64,000 nt of DNA from Aeromonas sobria (GCF_000820145.1 NZ_CDBW01000012.1:21164-85163), one strand, 5' to 3'; numbered from the stretch's first letter, positions 1 through 9,800 are shown. Notes: generated by a model not told the origin, from the letters alone. Translations and numbers: made by a program.

Positions 1-2
1 GG

Positions 3-1439
3 TACTACATTTTGCTGGTCGCCCTGTTCCTGTTCTTCGCTATCTACCTGATGTTCAGCCGTTTTGGCAGCATCCGGTTGGGTGACGACGACCAGGTACC
101 GGAGTTCGGTTACTTTGCCTGGTTCTCCATGCTCTTTAGTGCCGGTATGGGGATTGGTCTGGTGTTCTGGAGCATTGCCGAGCCAATGAACCACCTGCAG
201 GGCAATCCCTTTATCACCGAAGGAATGACACCCGAGGCGGCCCAGGTCGCCATGCGCCTCACCTTCTTTCATTGGGGGCTGCACCCTTGGGCCATCTATG
301 TGATCGTTGGCCTGTCGCTGGCCTTCTTCAGTTATCGCCGCAAGTTACCACTGGCGATCCGCTCGGTGCTCTACCCGATCCTCGGCGATCGCATTTACGG
401 CTTCTGGGGCCATGCAGCCGACGTACTGGCGGTGTTTGGTACTGTATTCGGAGTGGCGACCTCTCTTGGCCTTGGCGTGGCACAGATGAATACCGGTCTG
501 AATCAGATGTTTGGCATGGCGGTATCGCAGTCGAACCAGCTTTGGTTGATTGGCGGGATCAGCCTGATCGCCACTCTGTCGGCGGTGTCTGGTGTGGGGC
601 GCGGGGTCAAGCTGCTCTCCGAGCTCAACATCTGGCTGAGCGTGTTCGTCCTGGCGCTCTTTCTGGTGCTGGGGCCCACAATTTATATCCTCAACTCCTA
701 TGTGCAGAACATCGGTGATTACCTGCAAAACATCGTCAAATTGAGCTTCTGGACCAACTCAGAAGCCAACGGCACCTCGGCCTGGCAATCGAGCTGGACG
801 GCGTTTTACTGGGGTTGGTGGATCGCTTGGGCACCGTTTGTCGGCATGTTTATTGCCCGCATTTCCAAGGGGCGAACCATTCGTGAGTTCGTGCTCGGCG
901 TGTTGTTGGTGCCTTCATTGCTTGGCATGTTCTGGCTTACCGTATTCGGCGGTACGGCGATGAATCTGGAGCTGTTTGGCGGTGGCGGTGTGGTCGCTGC
1001 GGTCAATCAGGATGTCACCTTGGCGCTCTATCAGACGGTCGAGCTGCTGCACTGGGGGACCTTGGGCTGGATTGCCAAAGGGGTGCTGACTTTACTGATT
1101 TGTACCTACTTCATTACCTCCAGTGACTCGGGCACCCTGGTCATCACCACCTTGCTCTCCATTGGCGATCAGGATCCACCTGTGTTGCATCGGGCAATCT
1201 GGGGTTTGGGGCAGGGGCTGGTCGCGGCCATTTTGCTGCTCTCTGGTGGATTGGCGGCCCTGCAGGCGGCCAGTATTATCGCCGCGTTGCCTTTTTCGGT
1301 GATCATGCTGGCGATGTGTTACTCGCTGATGTTGGGGCTCAAGCAGGAGAGCCAGCGCCAGTTTGAGTACCGCCAGAATCTGAAACGCCACGATGGCTCA
1401 TCCCATATGAGCCTGCTGGATCGTATTGGTCCAGCATAA
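3..1439 (+). CDS. BCCT-family osmolyte/amine transporter (3' part, truncated by window edge)
   Basis: This is the C-terminal ~478 residues of a betaine/choline/carnitine transporter; the reading frame is open to the window edge, so the true start lies upstream. The inner-membrane protein would take up a quaternary amine such as glycine betaine using an ion gradient. Visible hallmarks are the glycine-rich TM3 stretch GMGIGLVFWSIAEP and the tryptophan-rich TM8 segment YWGWWIAWAPFVGMF followed by ARISKGRTIREF. In BetP the flexible stretch ends in Gly, and choline-transporting members are reported to carry Asp at that position; here it is Gly, which leans towards betaine. The exact substrate cannot be assigned from sequence. 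Confidence 0.9.
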   Translation, partial: YYILLVALFLFFAIYLMFSRFGSIRLGDDDQVPEFGYFAWFSMLFSAGMGIGLVFWSIAEPMNHLQGNPFITEGMTPEAAQVAMRLTFFHWGLHPWAIYVIVGLSLAFFSYRRKLPLAIRSVLYPILGDRIYGFWGHAADVLAVFGTVFGVATSLGLGVAQMNTGLNQMFGMAVSQSNQLWLIGGISLIATLSAVSGVGRGVKLLSELNIWLSVFVLALFLVLGPTIYILNSYVQNIGDYLQNIVKLSFWTNSEANGTSAWQSSWTAFYWGWWIAWAPFVGMFIARISKGRTIREFVLGVLLVPSLLGMFWLTVFGGTAMNLELFGGGGVVAAVNQDVTLALYQTVELLHWGTLGWIAKGVLTLLICTYFITSSDSGTLVITTLLSIGDQDPPVLHRAIWGLGQGLVAAILLLSGGLAALQAASIIAALPFSVIMLAMCYSLMLGLKQESQRQFEYRQNLKRHDGSSHMSLLDRIGPA

Positions 1440-1498
1440 CGGCAGCACCAAGGGGCGCCTCTTCATATGTAAACGTGAGATGTAAACCTGGATGCAAA

Positions 1499-1550
1499 AC
1501 GGCCGCCCTGGCGATGCTCTTCTTGCGGAGCTCATCATCAGGGCGGCCGT
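1499..1550 (-). terminator. Rho-independent terminator downstream of cca
   Basis: A perfect 12-bp inverted repeat (1499-1510 with 1539-1550) encloses a 28-nt loop. Read on the minus strand it ends in TTTT, directly beyond the cca stop. The long loop is unusual for a terminator. Confidence 0.65.
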
Positions 1551-1567
1551 CTGTTATGGGGCCGATG

Positions 1568-2806
1568 TTACTCTTCGATAAAGGTCCACTCATCCTTGAC
1601 CCGACTGATGGCATCGGTGCGTTTTTTGGCCAGCTGCTCCTTGATCTCTTCCCCTTTAAAACCGGCGGCCACTATCTCTTTCACCGGCACCGCTTGAGCG
1701 GCGGCCAGCGCCTCGGCCACATAATCGGGTTCGGCGTAGACCCGCTCCTCAAAACCGGTGCGACCATGGAAGTCGGCGCGGCAGGTATCAAGTAACTGCG
1801 CAAAACGCTCCGGTCTGCGCCAGGCGTCGGCTTTGTCGAACACCTTGAGCAGGGTGGCGGGTTTTAGCTCAAAGGCGATGTGGAGCTGGGTGTGCAGATC
1901 GCTTACCAGCAGCGCCAGATCCCGGCACTCGTTGGGTACCCGGAACCGCTCGCACAAGGCGCGGATCAGTGGCAGCCCCTTCTGGCCGTGACCATGATGG
2001 CTTGGCCAGAACTCTTTGGGGGTGATCCCCTTGCCAAGGTCGTGGCAGAGGGCGGCAAAGCGCACCGTCAGCTCGGGGGAGATCCGGCACGCCTGATCCA
2101 GCACCATCAGGGTATGGATGCCGGTGTCGATCTCCGGGTGCCACTTGGCTGGCGCGGGGACGCCAAACAGCGCATCAAGCTCGGGGAACAGCGCCTTGAG
2201 GGCGCCGCACTGGCGCAGCACCTCGAAGAAGATCTGCGGGGTCGGTCCCAGCAGCACTTTTTCCAGCTCCTTCCAGACCCGCTCCGGAGTAAGGTGGGCC
2301 AGCTCGCCAGCGGCCGTCATCTCGCTCATCAGGGCAAGGGTTTGTGGCGCGATGGTAAAGCCCTGAGCGTGGAAGCGGGCAGCGAAGCGGGCGACCCGCA
2401 GGATGCGCAACGGGTCTTCGGCAAAGGCGGGGGAGACGTGGCGCAGCAGCCGTTTTTCCAAATCCTCAATACCACCGTAGGGATCATGGAGCTGGCCCTG
2501 ATCATCTTCGGCGATGGCGTTGATGGTGAGGTCCCGGCGCAGCAGATCCTGTTCCAGGGTCACATTGGGGGCGGCATGGCAGACAAAACCGGTATAGCCT
2601 TGCCCCTGTTTGCGTTCGGTGCGGGCGAGAGCATACTCCTGCTGGGTTTTGGGGTGAAGAAACACCGGGAAGTCGCGACCGACCTGGGTAAAGCCCAGCG
2701 CCAGCATCTGCTCTACGGTGGCGCCAACCACCAGATGATCCCTGTCGCCCTGCGGCAATCCCAGCAGGCGATCCCGCACTGCGCCCCCAACCAGATAAGT
2801 CTGCAA
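1568..2806 (-). CDS. cca: CCA-adding multifunctional tRNA nucleotidyltransferase
   Basis: It adds or repairs the 3'-terminal CCA of tRNAs in the cytoplasm. The N-terminal class II nucleotidyltransferase shows [10 protein letters not shown], the metal-binding Asp pair in GDRDHLVVG, the [10 protein letters not shown] motif and [12 protein letters not shown]; the C-terminal half has an HD domain (HDLGKG). The open frame extends 24 codons upstream, but a TTG at 2804-2806 preceded by GGGAGAG gives exactly 412 residues, the length of E. coli Cca, so I chose it. It is divergent from mutY. Confidence 0.95.
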   Translation of the reverse strand: MQTYLVGGAVRDRLLGLPQGDRDHLVVGATVEQMLALGFTQVGRDFPVFLHPKTQQEYALARTERKQGQGYTGFVCHAAPNVTLEQDLLRRDLTINAIAEDDQGQLHDPYGGIEDLEKRLLRHVSPAFAEDPLRILRVARFAARFHAQGFTIAPQTLALMSEMTAAGELAHLTPERVWKELEKVLLGPTPQIFFEVLRQCGALKALFPELDALFGVPAPAKWHPEIDTGIHTLMVLDQACRISPELTVRFAALCHDLGKGITPKEFWPSHHGHGQKGLPLIRALCERFRVPNECRDLALLVSDLHTQLHIAFELKPATLLKVFDKADAWRRPERFAQLLDTCRADFHGRTGFEERVYAEPDYVAEALAAAQAVPVKEIVAAGFKGEEIKEQLAKKRTDAISRVKDEWTFIEE

Positions 2807-3043
2807 ACCGTCTCTCCCGTCAACAATCGTGGGGCCGAGTATATCGTCTTTGTTACAGCTTTGCTGCCTGACCACCACCTGCCCGCAGCGCCAGTCAGCG
2901 CGGCTTTGACTTGGGCGGGACGAGGCCTTACGCTGCCGCCCCAGACAGCTGGCGCTGTGCTGTGGGATTGCGTTATGCCCGAGCAGGCCAGATGAGCCGA
3001 AGGAACCGCAGAGTTCCCCTTATATCAACGACATGAGAACAAC

Positions 3044-4096
3044 GTGAATCAATCAACCTTCGCAAGCCGGGTGCTGGAGTGGTACCAGCTCCATGGCCGC
3101 AAGAGTCTGCCCTGGCAGCAGGAGAAGACCCCTTATCGGGTCTGGGTCTCGGAGATCATGCTGCAGCAGACTCAGGTCGCCACCGTGATCCCCTATTACC
3201 AGCGTTTTATGGCGCGCTTCCCCGATGTGGTGGCGCTGGCAGATGCCCCCGTCGATGAGGTGCTGCACCACTGGACCGGCCTTGGCTACTACGCCCGGGC
3301 CCGTAATTTGCACAAAGCGGCCCAGCAGATCCGCGATCACCACCATGGCCTCTTTCCCGAGCAGTTTGACGAGGTGATGGCGCTGCCGGGGATTGGCCGC
3401 TCCACCGCTGGTGCCGTGCTGTCGCTCTCCCTCGGTCAGCCCCACGCCATTCTCGATGGTAACGTAAAGCGGGTGCTCACCCGCTGGCTGGCGCTGCCGG
3501 GTTGGCCCGGTCAGAAACAGGTAGAAAACGAGCTGTGGGAGATCGCCATCCGGTTAACTCCCAAGCTGGGCGTGGCGCACTACAACCAGGCGATGATGGA
3601 TATCGGCGCCACCATCTGCACTCGCAGCAAGCCCGCCTGCGATCGCTGTCCGGTGCGGGCCGATTGCCAGGGCTTGTCGCAAGGCAACCCCACCGCCTAC
3701 CCGAACAGCAAGCCCAAGAAGAGTATTCCTGCCCGCGACGGCATCATGCTGCTGATCCGCCATGGCGATGAGCTGTTGCTGGAGAAGCGGCCGCCACAGG
3801 GGATCTGGGGCGGGCTCTACTGCTTCCCGCAGGTGGCCTCGCTGGCGGAGGTGGATGGTCTGCTGGCAAGTCTGGGGCTGGCGCACCACGGTTATCGGGA
3901 ACTGGCCGGTTTTCGCCACACTTTCAGCCATTTCCACCTCGATATTCAGCCTTTGCTGATCGAGATAGATAGCGCACCGGCGCTGCGGCTCATGGAAGGC
4001 GATCACCGACTCTGGTATAACTTACGCCATCCTGCCGAGGTAGGGTTGGCGGCCGCCACTGCCCGTCTGCTCGCCTATCCAGAGTTACAACAATAG
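3044..4096 (+). CDS. mutY: A/G-specific adenine DNA glycosylase MutY
   Basis: It removes adenine mispaired with 8-oxoguanine in base excision repair. The 350-residue protein shows the catalytic Glu in [11 protein letters not shown], the helix-hairpin-helix [10 protein letters not shown] followed by the Asp in [10 protein letters not shown], and a 4Fe-4S loop with C-x6-C-x2-C-x5-C spacing near residues 193-209. The C-terminal NUDIX-like 8-oxoG recognition domain follows. The start is GTG. It leads a mutY-yggX-mltC cluster as in enterobacteria, with yggX 8 bp downstream. Confidence 0.96.
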   Translation: MNQSTFASRVLEWYQLHGRKSLPWQQEKTPYRVWVSEIMLQQTQVATVIPYYQRFMARFPDVVALADAPVDEVLHHWTGLGYYARARNLHKAAQQIRDHHHGLFPEQFDEVMALPGIGRSTAGAVLSLSLGQPHAILDGNVKRVLTRWLALPGWPGQKQVENELWEIAIRLTPKLGVAHYNQAMMDIGATICTRSKPACDRCPVRADCQGLSQGNPTAYPNSKPKKSIPARDGIMLLIRHGDELLLEKRPPQGIWGGLYCFPQVASLAEVDGLLASLGLAHHGYRELAGFRHTFSHFHLDIQPLLIEIDSAPALRLMEGDHRLWYNLRHPAEVGLAAATARLLAYPELQQ

Positions 4097-4104
4097 AGGT
4101 CAAC

Positions 4105-4377
4105 ATGAGCCGTACTGTATTTTGCCAACGCTTGAAAAAAGAGGGCCCGGGCCTGGATTTTCAACTCTATCCCGGTGAGCTCGGCAAGCGTATTTTTGAC
4201 AATGTCAGCAAGGAAGCCTGGGCCGAATGGCAGAAGAAGCAGGTAATGCTGATCAACGAGAAGAAGCTCAACATGATGAATCTTGAGCATCGTCAGTTGC
4301 TGGAAAAAGAGATGGTCAGCTACCTGTTTGATGCCGGTGAAGTAGAGATCGACGGTTATACCCCTCCCAGCCAGTAA
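4105..4377 (+). CDS. yggX: YggX, Fe(II)-trafficking / oxidative protection protein
   Basis: This 90-residue cytoplasmic protein belongs to the YggX family, which protects Fe-S proteins from oxidative damage and is proposed to traffic Fe(II). The N-terminal MSRTVFCQ with its conserved Cys, and [17 protein letters not shown], are family signatures. It lies between mutY, which has an Fe-S cluster, and mltC, the usual gammaproteobacterial order, and is probably co-transcribed with mutY. Confidence 0.95.
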   Translation: MSRTVFCQRLKKEGPGLDFQLYPGELGKRIFDNVSKEAWAEWQKKQVMLINEKKLNMMNLEHRQLLEKEMVSYLFDAGEVEIDGYTPPSQ

Positions 4378-4502
4378 GCCGTGCAGCTGTGATACATGTG
4401 AACAGGGGCAGGCATTGCCCCATGTGACTGTTGGCGATGACACTTCTTCCAGTTTGCAATAAATGAATGATGGGCGGCGTGTCCGCCCGTTTTGAGGATC
4501 TT

Positions 4503-5606
4503 ATGGGCCGAATTTTTTGGCTGCTGTGTACCTTGTTGTTTCTCTCTGCCTGTTCGTCTTCTCCCAAGCCCAACGGGAGCGAGGGTGACGATCTGGTCAA
4601 CGGCAAGGACATTCGCGGTTTTGAACACATGATTAGTGCACTCTCCCATAACGTGAACGAAATATGGGGGCGGGAGGCGCTGTTTGCCGGCAAGTTTGAC
4701 TATGTCAAATACACGGATCAGTACAAAAGCCGGGCGCATATCGACTTTTCCAGTGGTCATATCATGGTGGAGACGGTATCCAGCGTGGATCCGCGGGCTC
4801 ATTTACGCCGCGCCATCATTGAGACCTTGCTGACACCGGATGACCCGGCGGAAGTGGATCTTTACTCTGACCGTGAAATCGTCCCCGGTGGCGAGCCGTT
4901 CCTTTATGGTCAGGTGCTGGACAATCTGGGTCAGCCGATCCGTTTTGACTGGCGTGCCGAGCGTTATGCCGACTACCTGCTGAGTACGGCAATGAAAAAG
5001 CGTACCTTGGGGATCCGCACCATCTTCTTCGTGGATATTCCTATGGTGGCAAACCATGAGGATAAGCGGGGCTACAAGTATGCAAGCATCATTCGTGATG
5101 CATCCCGTAAATATAAGGTGCCCGAGAGCCTGATCTATGCGGTGATCAAAACAGAGAGCAGCTTCAACCCCTATGCGGTGAGCCACGCTAACGCTTATGG
5201 CCTGATGCAGGTCATTCCTGCCACAGCAGGACGAGATGTCTACCAGCGGGTCAAGGGCAAGAGTGGTCAACCAACCCGGGAGAACTTGTTTAATCCGGCC
5301 TACAACATTGATGTCGGCACCGCTTATCTGCATTTGCTGCAGACGGTCTATCTGGTGGATATCGAGGATCCCCGTTCCCGTCGCTATGCGGTGATTTCAG
5401 CCTACAACGGTGGTGCGGGTGGGGTGCTCAACACCTTCTCGCGGGATCGCAAGGCTGCGCCTGGCAAGATAAACCGGCTCTCGCCAGAAGCGGTCTACCA
5501 GGTGCTGACCGAGCAGCACCCGAAAGCAGAAGCACGGCGTTATCTTTACAAGGTTGATCAGGCCGAGAAAGGCTTCAAACGCTCCTATGTTGGACGTGCC
5601 GGTTAA
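4503..5606 (+). CDS. mltC: Membrane-bound lytic murein transglycosylase C
   Basis: This outer-membrane lipoprotein cleaves peptidoglycan glycan strands to form 1,6-anhydro-MurNAc ends. The start at 4503 follows TTGAGGATC and gives a signal peptide with lipobox LSAC (Cys17). An MltC-specific N-terminal domain precedes the lysozyme-like SLT domain, whose catalytic Glu lies in AVIKTESSFNP, followed by AYGLMQVIPATAG and SAYNGGAGGV. At 367 residues it is close to E. coli MltC. An in-frame extension upstream to 4467 lacks a lipoprotein signal and was not used. Confidence 0.95.
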   Translation: MGRIFWLLCTLLFLSACSSSPKPNGSEGDDLVNGKDIRGFEHMISALSHNVNEIWGREALFAGKFDYVKYTDQYKSRAHIDFSSGHIMVETVSSVDPRAHLRRAIIETLLTPDDPAEVDLYSDREIVPGGEPFLYGQVLDNLGQPIRFDWRAERYADYLLSTAMKKRTLGIRTIFFVDIPMVANHEDKRGYKYASIIRDASRKYKVPESLIYAVIKTESSFNPYAVSHANAYGLMQVIPATAGRDVYQRVKGKSGQPTRENLFNPAYNIDVGTAYLHLLQTVYLVDIEDPRSRRYAVISAYNGGAGGVLNTFSRDRKAAPGKINRLSPEAVYQVLTEQHPKAEARRYLYKVDQAEKGFKRSYVGRAG

Positions 5607-5619
5607 CCAGAGCCAATGC

Positions 5620-5650
5620 AAAAGGGCGCTTGATATCAAGCGCCCTTTTT
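5620..5650. terminator. Bidirectional terminator between mltC and the YgiW-like gene
   Basis: A palindromic stem with arms AAAGGGCGCTTGA/TCAAGCGCCCTTT is flanked by A- and T-runs. It lies between the convergent mltC (+) and YgiW-like gene (-) and can serve both. Confidence 0.85.
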
Positions 5651-5680
5651 ACGTCTGGCCAAATTGCAGGTTGTTGCGCC

Positions 5681-6067
5681 TTATTTGGCGATAAAGCCGC
5701 CCTTGGTCTGCGGGGCCGCGCCCACTTTATCCAGGGTTTTCACTTCCACTTCGGTCTTGTTCCAGCTGTGGTCCACTTCACCACGGATGCGGATCAGATC
5801 ATCCGGGCCTACTTCGGTACCGCGCCACACATCCTGATCCACTTCGACCTCCACTTCACCACTGGCATCACGGAACAGGTAGTTCTCGCCGCCAAGATGT
5901 TTGACCAGTTTTCCTTCCAGCGTGGCCCAGCTGTCATCGGCCAGATCTTTCAGTTGAGCAACAGAGACCTTGTTCTGCTCTTGCGGGCCGGTATAGGCCG
6001 CCATGGCGAAAGAAGAGACAGACATCAGGGTCAACAGTCCGATTATGCTTGCGCTTGCCTTGTTCAT
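5681..6067 (-). CDS. YgiW/YdeI-type periplasmic OB-fold (BOF) protein
   Basis: This is a 128-residue exported protein with an N-terminal signal peptide (cleavage near SSFAMAAYTG) and a single BOF domain: WATLEGKLVKHLGGENYLFRD and IRIRGEVDHSWNKTEVEV. Family members in E. coli and Salmonella are stress-induced periplasmic proteins implicated in tolerance to peroxide, metals and antimicrobial peptides; the ligand is unknown. The ATG at 6067 is preceded by CAGGAGTATGAA; the upstream in-frame extension would destroy the signal peptide. Confidence 0.85.
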   Translation of the reverse strand: MNKASASIIGLLTLMSVSSFAMAAYTGPQEQNKVSVAQLKDLADDSWATLEGKLVKHLGGENYLFRDASGEVEVEVDQDVWRGTEVGPDDLIRIRGEVDHSWNKTEVEVKTLDKVGAAPQTKGGFIAK

Positions 6068-6321
6068 TTCATACTCCTGTCGTTGGTATGAGGGCATTGT
6101 GCAGAGAGGGGCGTGAAACAAGCGTGAAAGAAATCAGGGAATGTGATTGTCTGTTTTGTGAGCGCAAGCGATTTCATCGCCGACGAGACATGTGTGACTT
6201 TATCAGGCTCTGTAATCTGTCGCCTTCACCAGAAGTCAGTGGCGGCAGACTCTTCCCGTGCTTGCCGTCATTCGAGGGGAAGTCCGCAGGTCAAACCTGC
6301 TTAATCGAAGAGAATAACAAT

Positions 6322-7347
6322 ATGAAAAAATGGCTTGTTTGTTTATTGGGGTTGATGGCGCTGACCGTTCAGGCGGCAGATGGGCGTCAGCCTTTTTCCC
6401 GGATCGTGATGTTTGGTGACAGCCTCTCCGACACCGGCAAGATGTACAAGAAGATGAGGGGGTATCTCCCCTCCAGCCCGCCCTACTTCAATGGGCGTTT
6501 CAGCAACGGGCCGGTCTGGCTGGAGCTGCTGCGTGACCAGCATTTTCCCGGACTGCTATTGGCCAACGAGGCGGAAGGCGGTGCGACCGCGGTGGCCTAC
6601 AACAAGCTGGGCTGGTTTAACAAATGGGCATGGGATCCCAAGTATCAGGTGATCAATAACCTTGACTACGAGATCGATCAGTTCCTGAAAAAGGACAAGT
6701 TCCGCCCTGATGATCTGGTGGTGATCTGGGTCGGAGCCAATGACTATCTGGCCTATGGCTGGAATACCGAGCGGGATGCAGATCGGGTGATCGATACCGT
6801 CCGGCTGGCATCGAACCGCTTGGTGCTCAATGGTGTCCGGCAGATCCTGCTGTTTAACATTCCGGATTTGGGGCAGACCCCGTCAGCGCACAGTATGAAG
6901 GTCGTTGAGAAGGTGCGCCATGTCGCCAGCTATCACAACCAGCGCCTGCAGAACCTTACTCGTGAGCTGGCCCCGCTCGGTATTGTGAAGTTGTTCGAGG
7001 TAGACAAGCAGTTTGACGAAATGGTGAAAGAGCCACAGAAATTTGCCCTGAGTAATACCGAACAAGCATGTTATAGCGGCAGTTATATCTGGAAGCCGTT
7101 CTCTGGTAGCGCTGCAGTTGTCGCAACCGATCCCGTCTTGAGTCTGTCCGAGAGAGTGGCCATTGCTGGCAACCCGATCCTGGCTCAGGCAGTGGTGAGC
7201 CCGCAGGCAACACGCAGCGCAGCTGCGCTCAATTGTGATGAACATATGTTCTGGGATCAGGTGCATCCGACCAGTACGGTGCATAAGGCATTGGGTCAGC
7301 GGGTTGCTGATTTCATCGATCAGCACTATGAGTTTATCCGTCGCTGA
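6322..7347 (+). CDS. Glycerophospholipid:cholesterol acyltransferase (GCAT), secreted GDSL lipase
   Basis: This secreted Aeromonas enzyme hydrolyses phospholipids and transfers acyl chains to cholesterol; it is also known as PlaC or SatA. The 341-residue precursor starts MKKWLVCLLGLMALTVQA (signal peptide 1-18). The SGNH hydrolase blocks are visible: FGDSLSDTG with Ser34 as nucleophile, VWVGAND-like IWVGANDYLAYG, and DQVHPT with Asp312 and His315 completing the triad. Cysteines near residues 250 and 308 flank the region nicked during activation in A. hydrophila. From memory of that protein, a short extra stretch (GWFNKWAW) appears before WDPKYQVINN. The start follows AAGAGA; a long in-frame upstream extension is rejected. 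Confidence 0.93.
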   Translation: MKKWLVCLLGLMALTVQAADGRQPFSRIVMFGDSLSDTGKMYKKMRGYLPSSPPYFNGRFSNGPVWLELLRDQHFPGLLLANEAEGGATAVAYNKLGWFNKWAWDPKYQVINNLDYEIDQFLKKDKFRPDDLVVIWVGANDYLAYGWNTERDADRVIDTVRLASNRLVLNGVRQILLFNIPDLGQTPSAHSMKVVEKVRHVASYHNQRLQNLTRELAPLGIVKLFEVDKQFDEMVKEPQKFALSNTEQACYSGSYIWKPFSGSAAVVATDPVLSLSERVAIAGNPILAQAVVSPQATRSAAALNCDEHMFWDQVHPTSTVHKALGQRVADFIDQHYEFIRR

Positions 7348-7355
7348 TAGCGTTC

Positions 7356-7377
7356 AGGGCCAGCATTCGCTGGCCCT
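7356..7377 (+). terminator. Probable terminator after GCAT
   Basis: A 9-bp stem with arms AGGGCCAGC/GCTGGCCCT and loop ATTC lies 9 bp past the stop. Only a weak T-rich tail follows, so efficiency is uncertain. Confidence 0.55.
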
Positions 7378-7495
7378 AATCCTGATTTAGCCCCCTGAGT
7401 GTCCGTTTTTTAATCGCCGCCAGTTCAAATAACAGGCTTTTTATTACTGCCTTTGCAATAGAGTTGCGTTAGAGTGTTTTTTGTTAATTGACATC

Positions 7496-7517
7496 ATTAG
7501 CTTGAAGGCAAGCTAAT
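7496..7517 (+). promoter_or_regulatory. Perfect inverted repeat upstream of ompA
   Basis: ATTAGCTTG-AAGG-CAAGCTAAT is a perfect 9-bp inverted repeat 95 bp before the ompA start. It lies just downstream of TTGACA (7488-7493), a consensus -35 hexamer. It could be an mRNA 5' hairpin or an operator; ompA mRNAs often have stabilising 5' hairpins. No regulator is identified. Confidence 0.5.
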
Positions 7518-7612
7518 CTTGATGAGCCACTATGGCGTTTGGTGGCTGTGTCTATAAGACGAAGTGGTATCCATTCATTTCCTCCTACATAAAAAATTGC
7601 AGAGGCTCAGAT

Positions 7613-8650
7613 ATGAAAAAATCATTGATTACCTTGCTGGTTACCGGTCTGCTGGCGGCCAATGCCCAGGCAGCCGGCCAAGATAACACCTGGTATGGCG
7701 GTGCCAAACTGGGCTGGTCCAATTTTTATGGCGTAGATGAAAGCAATGCTCTGACCCTTGGCAATGAGACCAACGATGCCTTGGGCGCAGGCGTGTTTGG
7801 TGGCTATCAGATCAACAAGAATCTGGGCCTGGAGCTGGGTTACGACTACCTGGGAAATTACAAATACGATGCGACTACGGCGGCAGGCGCTTTCAGTGAT
7901 GAAGTGAAAGCACAGCTGGCACAATTGACCCTGAAACTGGGTTTCCCGGTCACCGAGAGCCTGGATCTTTATGGCCGTGTCGGTGGCGGCTATGGCTGGG
8001 CTGACACCAAGAGCGATGTTTACAAAGATGACAGCCGTTTCGTCGTGGTGGGCGCACTGGGTGCCGAGTATGCCTTTAATCGCGACTGGGCCGCTCGCTT
8101 TGAGTACCAGTATTCAACGCCATACGGCAGCCGTGAAGATACCGGCGTGAGAATGGATAACGGCCTGCTGTCACTGGCTGCAGTTTATCGTTTTGGTCAG
8201 GTCGCGCCGGTTGCTGCTGTGCCTGCTCCGGTACCGGCACCCGAGCCGGTGGTGGTTGAGAAGCAGTTCACCCTGAGCTCCGATGTGCTGTTCGACTTCA
8301 ATAAGGCAACTCTCAAGCCACAAGCCAGTCAGGCGCTGGATACCCTTTACAGTCAGATTGAAGAAGCGCGACCCAAAGATGGCGTGGCAACCGTGATTGG
8401 TCACACCGACCGTATCGGTTCCGATGCCTACAACCAGAAACTCTCCGAGCAGCGTGCCCAGACCGTTGCCAACTATCTGGTTGGTAAAGGGATCCCGGCC
8501 GCCAAGATCAATGTGGAAGGGCGTGGTAAATCCTCACCGGTTACCGGCGACAGCTGTGTCAGCAAGTCCAAGCGTGAGCTGATTGTCTGCCTGGCACCGG
8601 ATCGTCGCGTTGAAGTGAAGGTGGAAGGGGTTGCCGAGGCTCAGCAATAA
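7613..8650 (+). CDS. ompA: OmpA-family outer membrane porin
   Basis: The 345-residue precursor has a signal peptide ending ANAQAA, an eight-stranded barrel beginning DNTWYGGAKLGWS, a Pro/Ala/Val-rich hinge (about residues 202-222) and a C-terminal OmpA-like peptidoglycan-binding domain (LFDFNKATLKPQA, VIGHTDRIGSDAYNQKLSEQRA). Two cysteines in the C-terminal domain (DSCVSKSKRELIVCL) likely form a disulfide. It anchors the outer membrane to peptidoglycan. The ATG at 7613 follows AGAGG and gives a proper signal peptide. A 5' untranslated region of probably over 80 nt is suggested by the upstream promoter-like hexamer. Confidence 0.95.
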   Translation: MKKSLITLLVTGLLAANAQAAGQDNTWYGGAKLGWSNFYGVDESNALTLGNETNDALGAGVFGGYQINKNLGLELGYDYLGNYKYDATTAAGAFSDEVKAQLAQLTLKLGFPVTESLDLYGRVGGGYGWADTKSDVYKDDSRFVVVGALGAEYAFNRDWAARFEYQYSTPYGSREDTGVRMDNGLLSLAAVYRFGQVAPVAAVPAPVPAPEPVVVEKQFTLSSDVLFDFNKATLKPQASQALDTLYSQIEEARPKDGVATVIGHTDRIGSDAYNQKLSEQRAQTVANYLVGKGIPAAKINVEGRGKSSPVTGDSCVSKSKRELIVCLAPDRRVEVKVEGVAEAQQ

Positions 8651-8707
8651 TCTGCTGATCCAGCCCCTTACGGGGCGGTAAGGCCGCCTCGTTGATCGTG
8701 AAATGCA

Positions 8708-8740
8708 AAAAGGCCAGTCAGATTATCTGACTGGCCTTTT
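8708..8740. terminator. Bidirectional terminator after ompA
   Basis: Arms AAAAGGCCAGTCAGA/TCTGACTGGCCTTTT form a long stem with a T4 tail. It lies between ompA (+) and the convergent diguanylate cyclase gene (-). Confidence 0.85.
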
Positions 8741-8777
8741 CATTGCGCTGGGCAAGGCATTCGGGGGGGCTGCTGGA

Positions 8778-9800
8778 TCAGGACGGCAGCGGCATTACCC
8801 GATTACGACCGAGCTCCTTGGCCTTGTAGAGCAATTTATCGGTGCGCTCAACCAGGCAGTCTGCGTTCTCTTGGCGATTAAACTCACCAACCCCGAATGA
8901 CGCTGTGATGTGATCGATGCGGCGGCCCGATTTACGATCGAGGATCGACATCCGCTCGACGGCGCGGCGCATGCTCTCCGCCATCTGTCTGGTCAGGGCA
9001 AGAGTGCGGTGGGGGACCAGCATGGCAAACTCCTCCCCGCCGATCCGATAAGCGCTAACACCCTCCTGACAGGCATCTCGCAGTCGCTTGCTAAACGCAC
9101 GCAGTACCTGATCACCCAGCAGGTGGCCATATTCGTCATTGAAATTTTTGAAGCGGTCGATATCGGCGAGGATCAGCGAGAAAGGCTGCTGGCTGCGGAT
9201 CAGTCCCTCAATCTCGAGATCGAAAGCACGCCGATTAAGCAGGGAGGTCAGAGCATCCTCATTGGCCAGCTTGCGGGTTTCGTTGAGTGCCTCGCGCAGC
9301 TCTTTGATCTCTTTTTCAGCATTACTGATCTGGTTGCGAAAGTGCATGGTGGACATCCGCACATCCCGTGATTCGCGCACCAGATCTCGTAGGATAGCCA
9401 TGGTGTCTTCCAGGCTCAACCCTTGCTCATCGATCTGGCTGAGTCGGCCAAAACTCTTGTCGAGCATCTCCTGAAACATCCCGGTATCTGAGATGGCATC
9501 TTGCATGGAGTGACCGATTTCATTGGCCATGGCAGCCAGATTGAGCTTTATCGCCTCGATTTGTTTCTCATCCTGGTCGGCGAGATGCTGATAATAGAGC
9601 CGCTCACAGGTGACCAGAGAGCAGGTACCCTGCTGTTTGACGGCGAGATCAATGGCTTTATTTAGCTCGGGCATGCTGGCCGAGACATAGCTGTACCACA
9701 GGTGGTAATTGTCCGGCGTCGTGGGTATCTGGTACTTGATCATCAAGGGAACCGCCTGTTTGAGATAGGCAGCGGATTGGGCAAAAGTATCCTTACTCAT
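8778..9800 (-). CDS. Diguanylate cyclase (GGDEF domain)
   Basis: This 340-residue cytoplasmic protein has an N-terminal helical region of about 165 residues of unrecognised fold. A predicted coiled coil (residues ~140-175) follows, then a complete GGDEF domain: DALTSLLNRRAF, LADIDRFKNFNDEYGH, and active-site signature YRIGGEEFAML. It should make c-di-GMP. An inhibitory RxxD motif is not evident five residues before GGEEF, where SAYR lies. No transmembrane segments are visible. Its neighbours ompA and rnr do not suggest a specific target process. Confidence 0.9.
   Translation of the reverse strand: MSKDTFAQSAAYLKQAVPLMIKYQIPTTPDNYHLWYSYVSASMPELNKAIDLAVKQQGTCSLVTCERLYYQHLADQDEKQIEAIKLNLAAMANEIGHSMQDAISDTGMFQEMLDKSFGRLSQIDEQGLSLEDTMAILRDLVRESRDVRMSTMHFRNQISNAEKEIKELREALNETRKLANEDALTSLLNRRAFDLEIEGLIRSQQPFSLILADIDRFKNFNDEYGHLLGDQVLRAFSKRLRDACQEGVSAYRIGGEEFAMLVPHRTLALTRQMAESMRRAVERMSILDRKSGRRIDHITASFGVGEFNRQENADCLVERTDKLLYKAKELGRNRVMPLPS

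Noticed and set aside
6110..6321. In-frame N-terminal extension of GCAT and CRP-like TGTGA half-sites
   Set aside because: The extension would bury the signal peptide. The half-sites lack properly spaced partners, so no CRP site is called.
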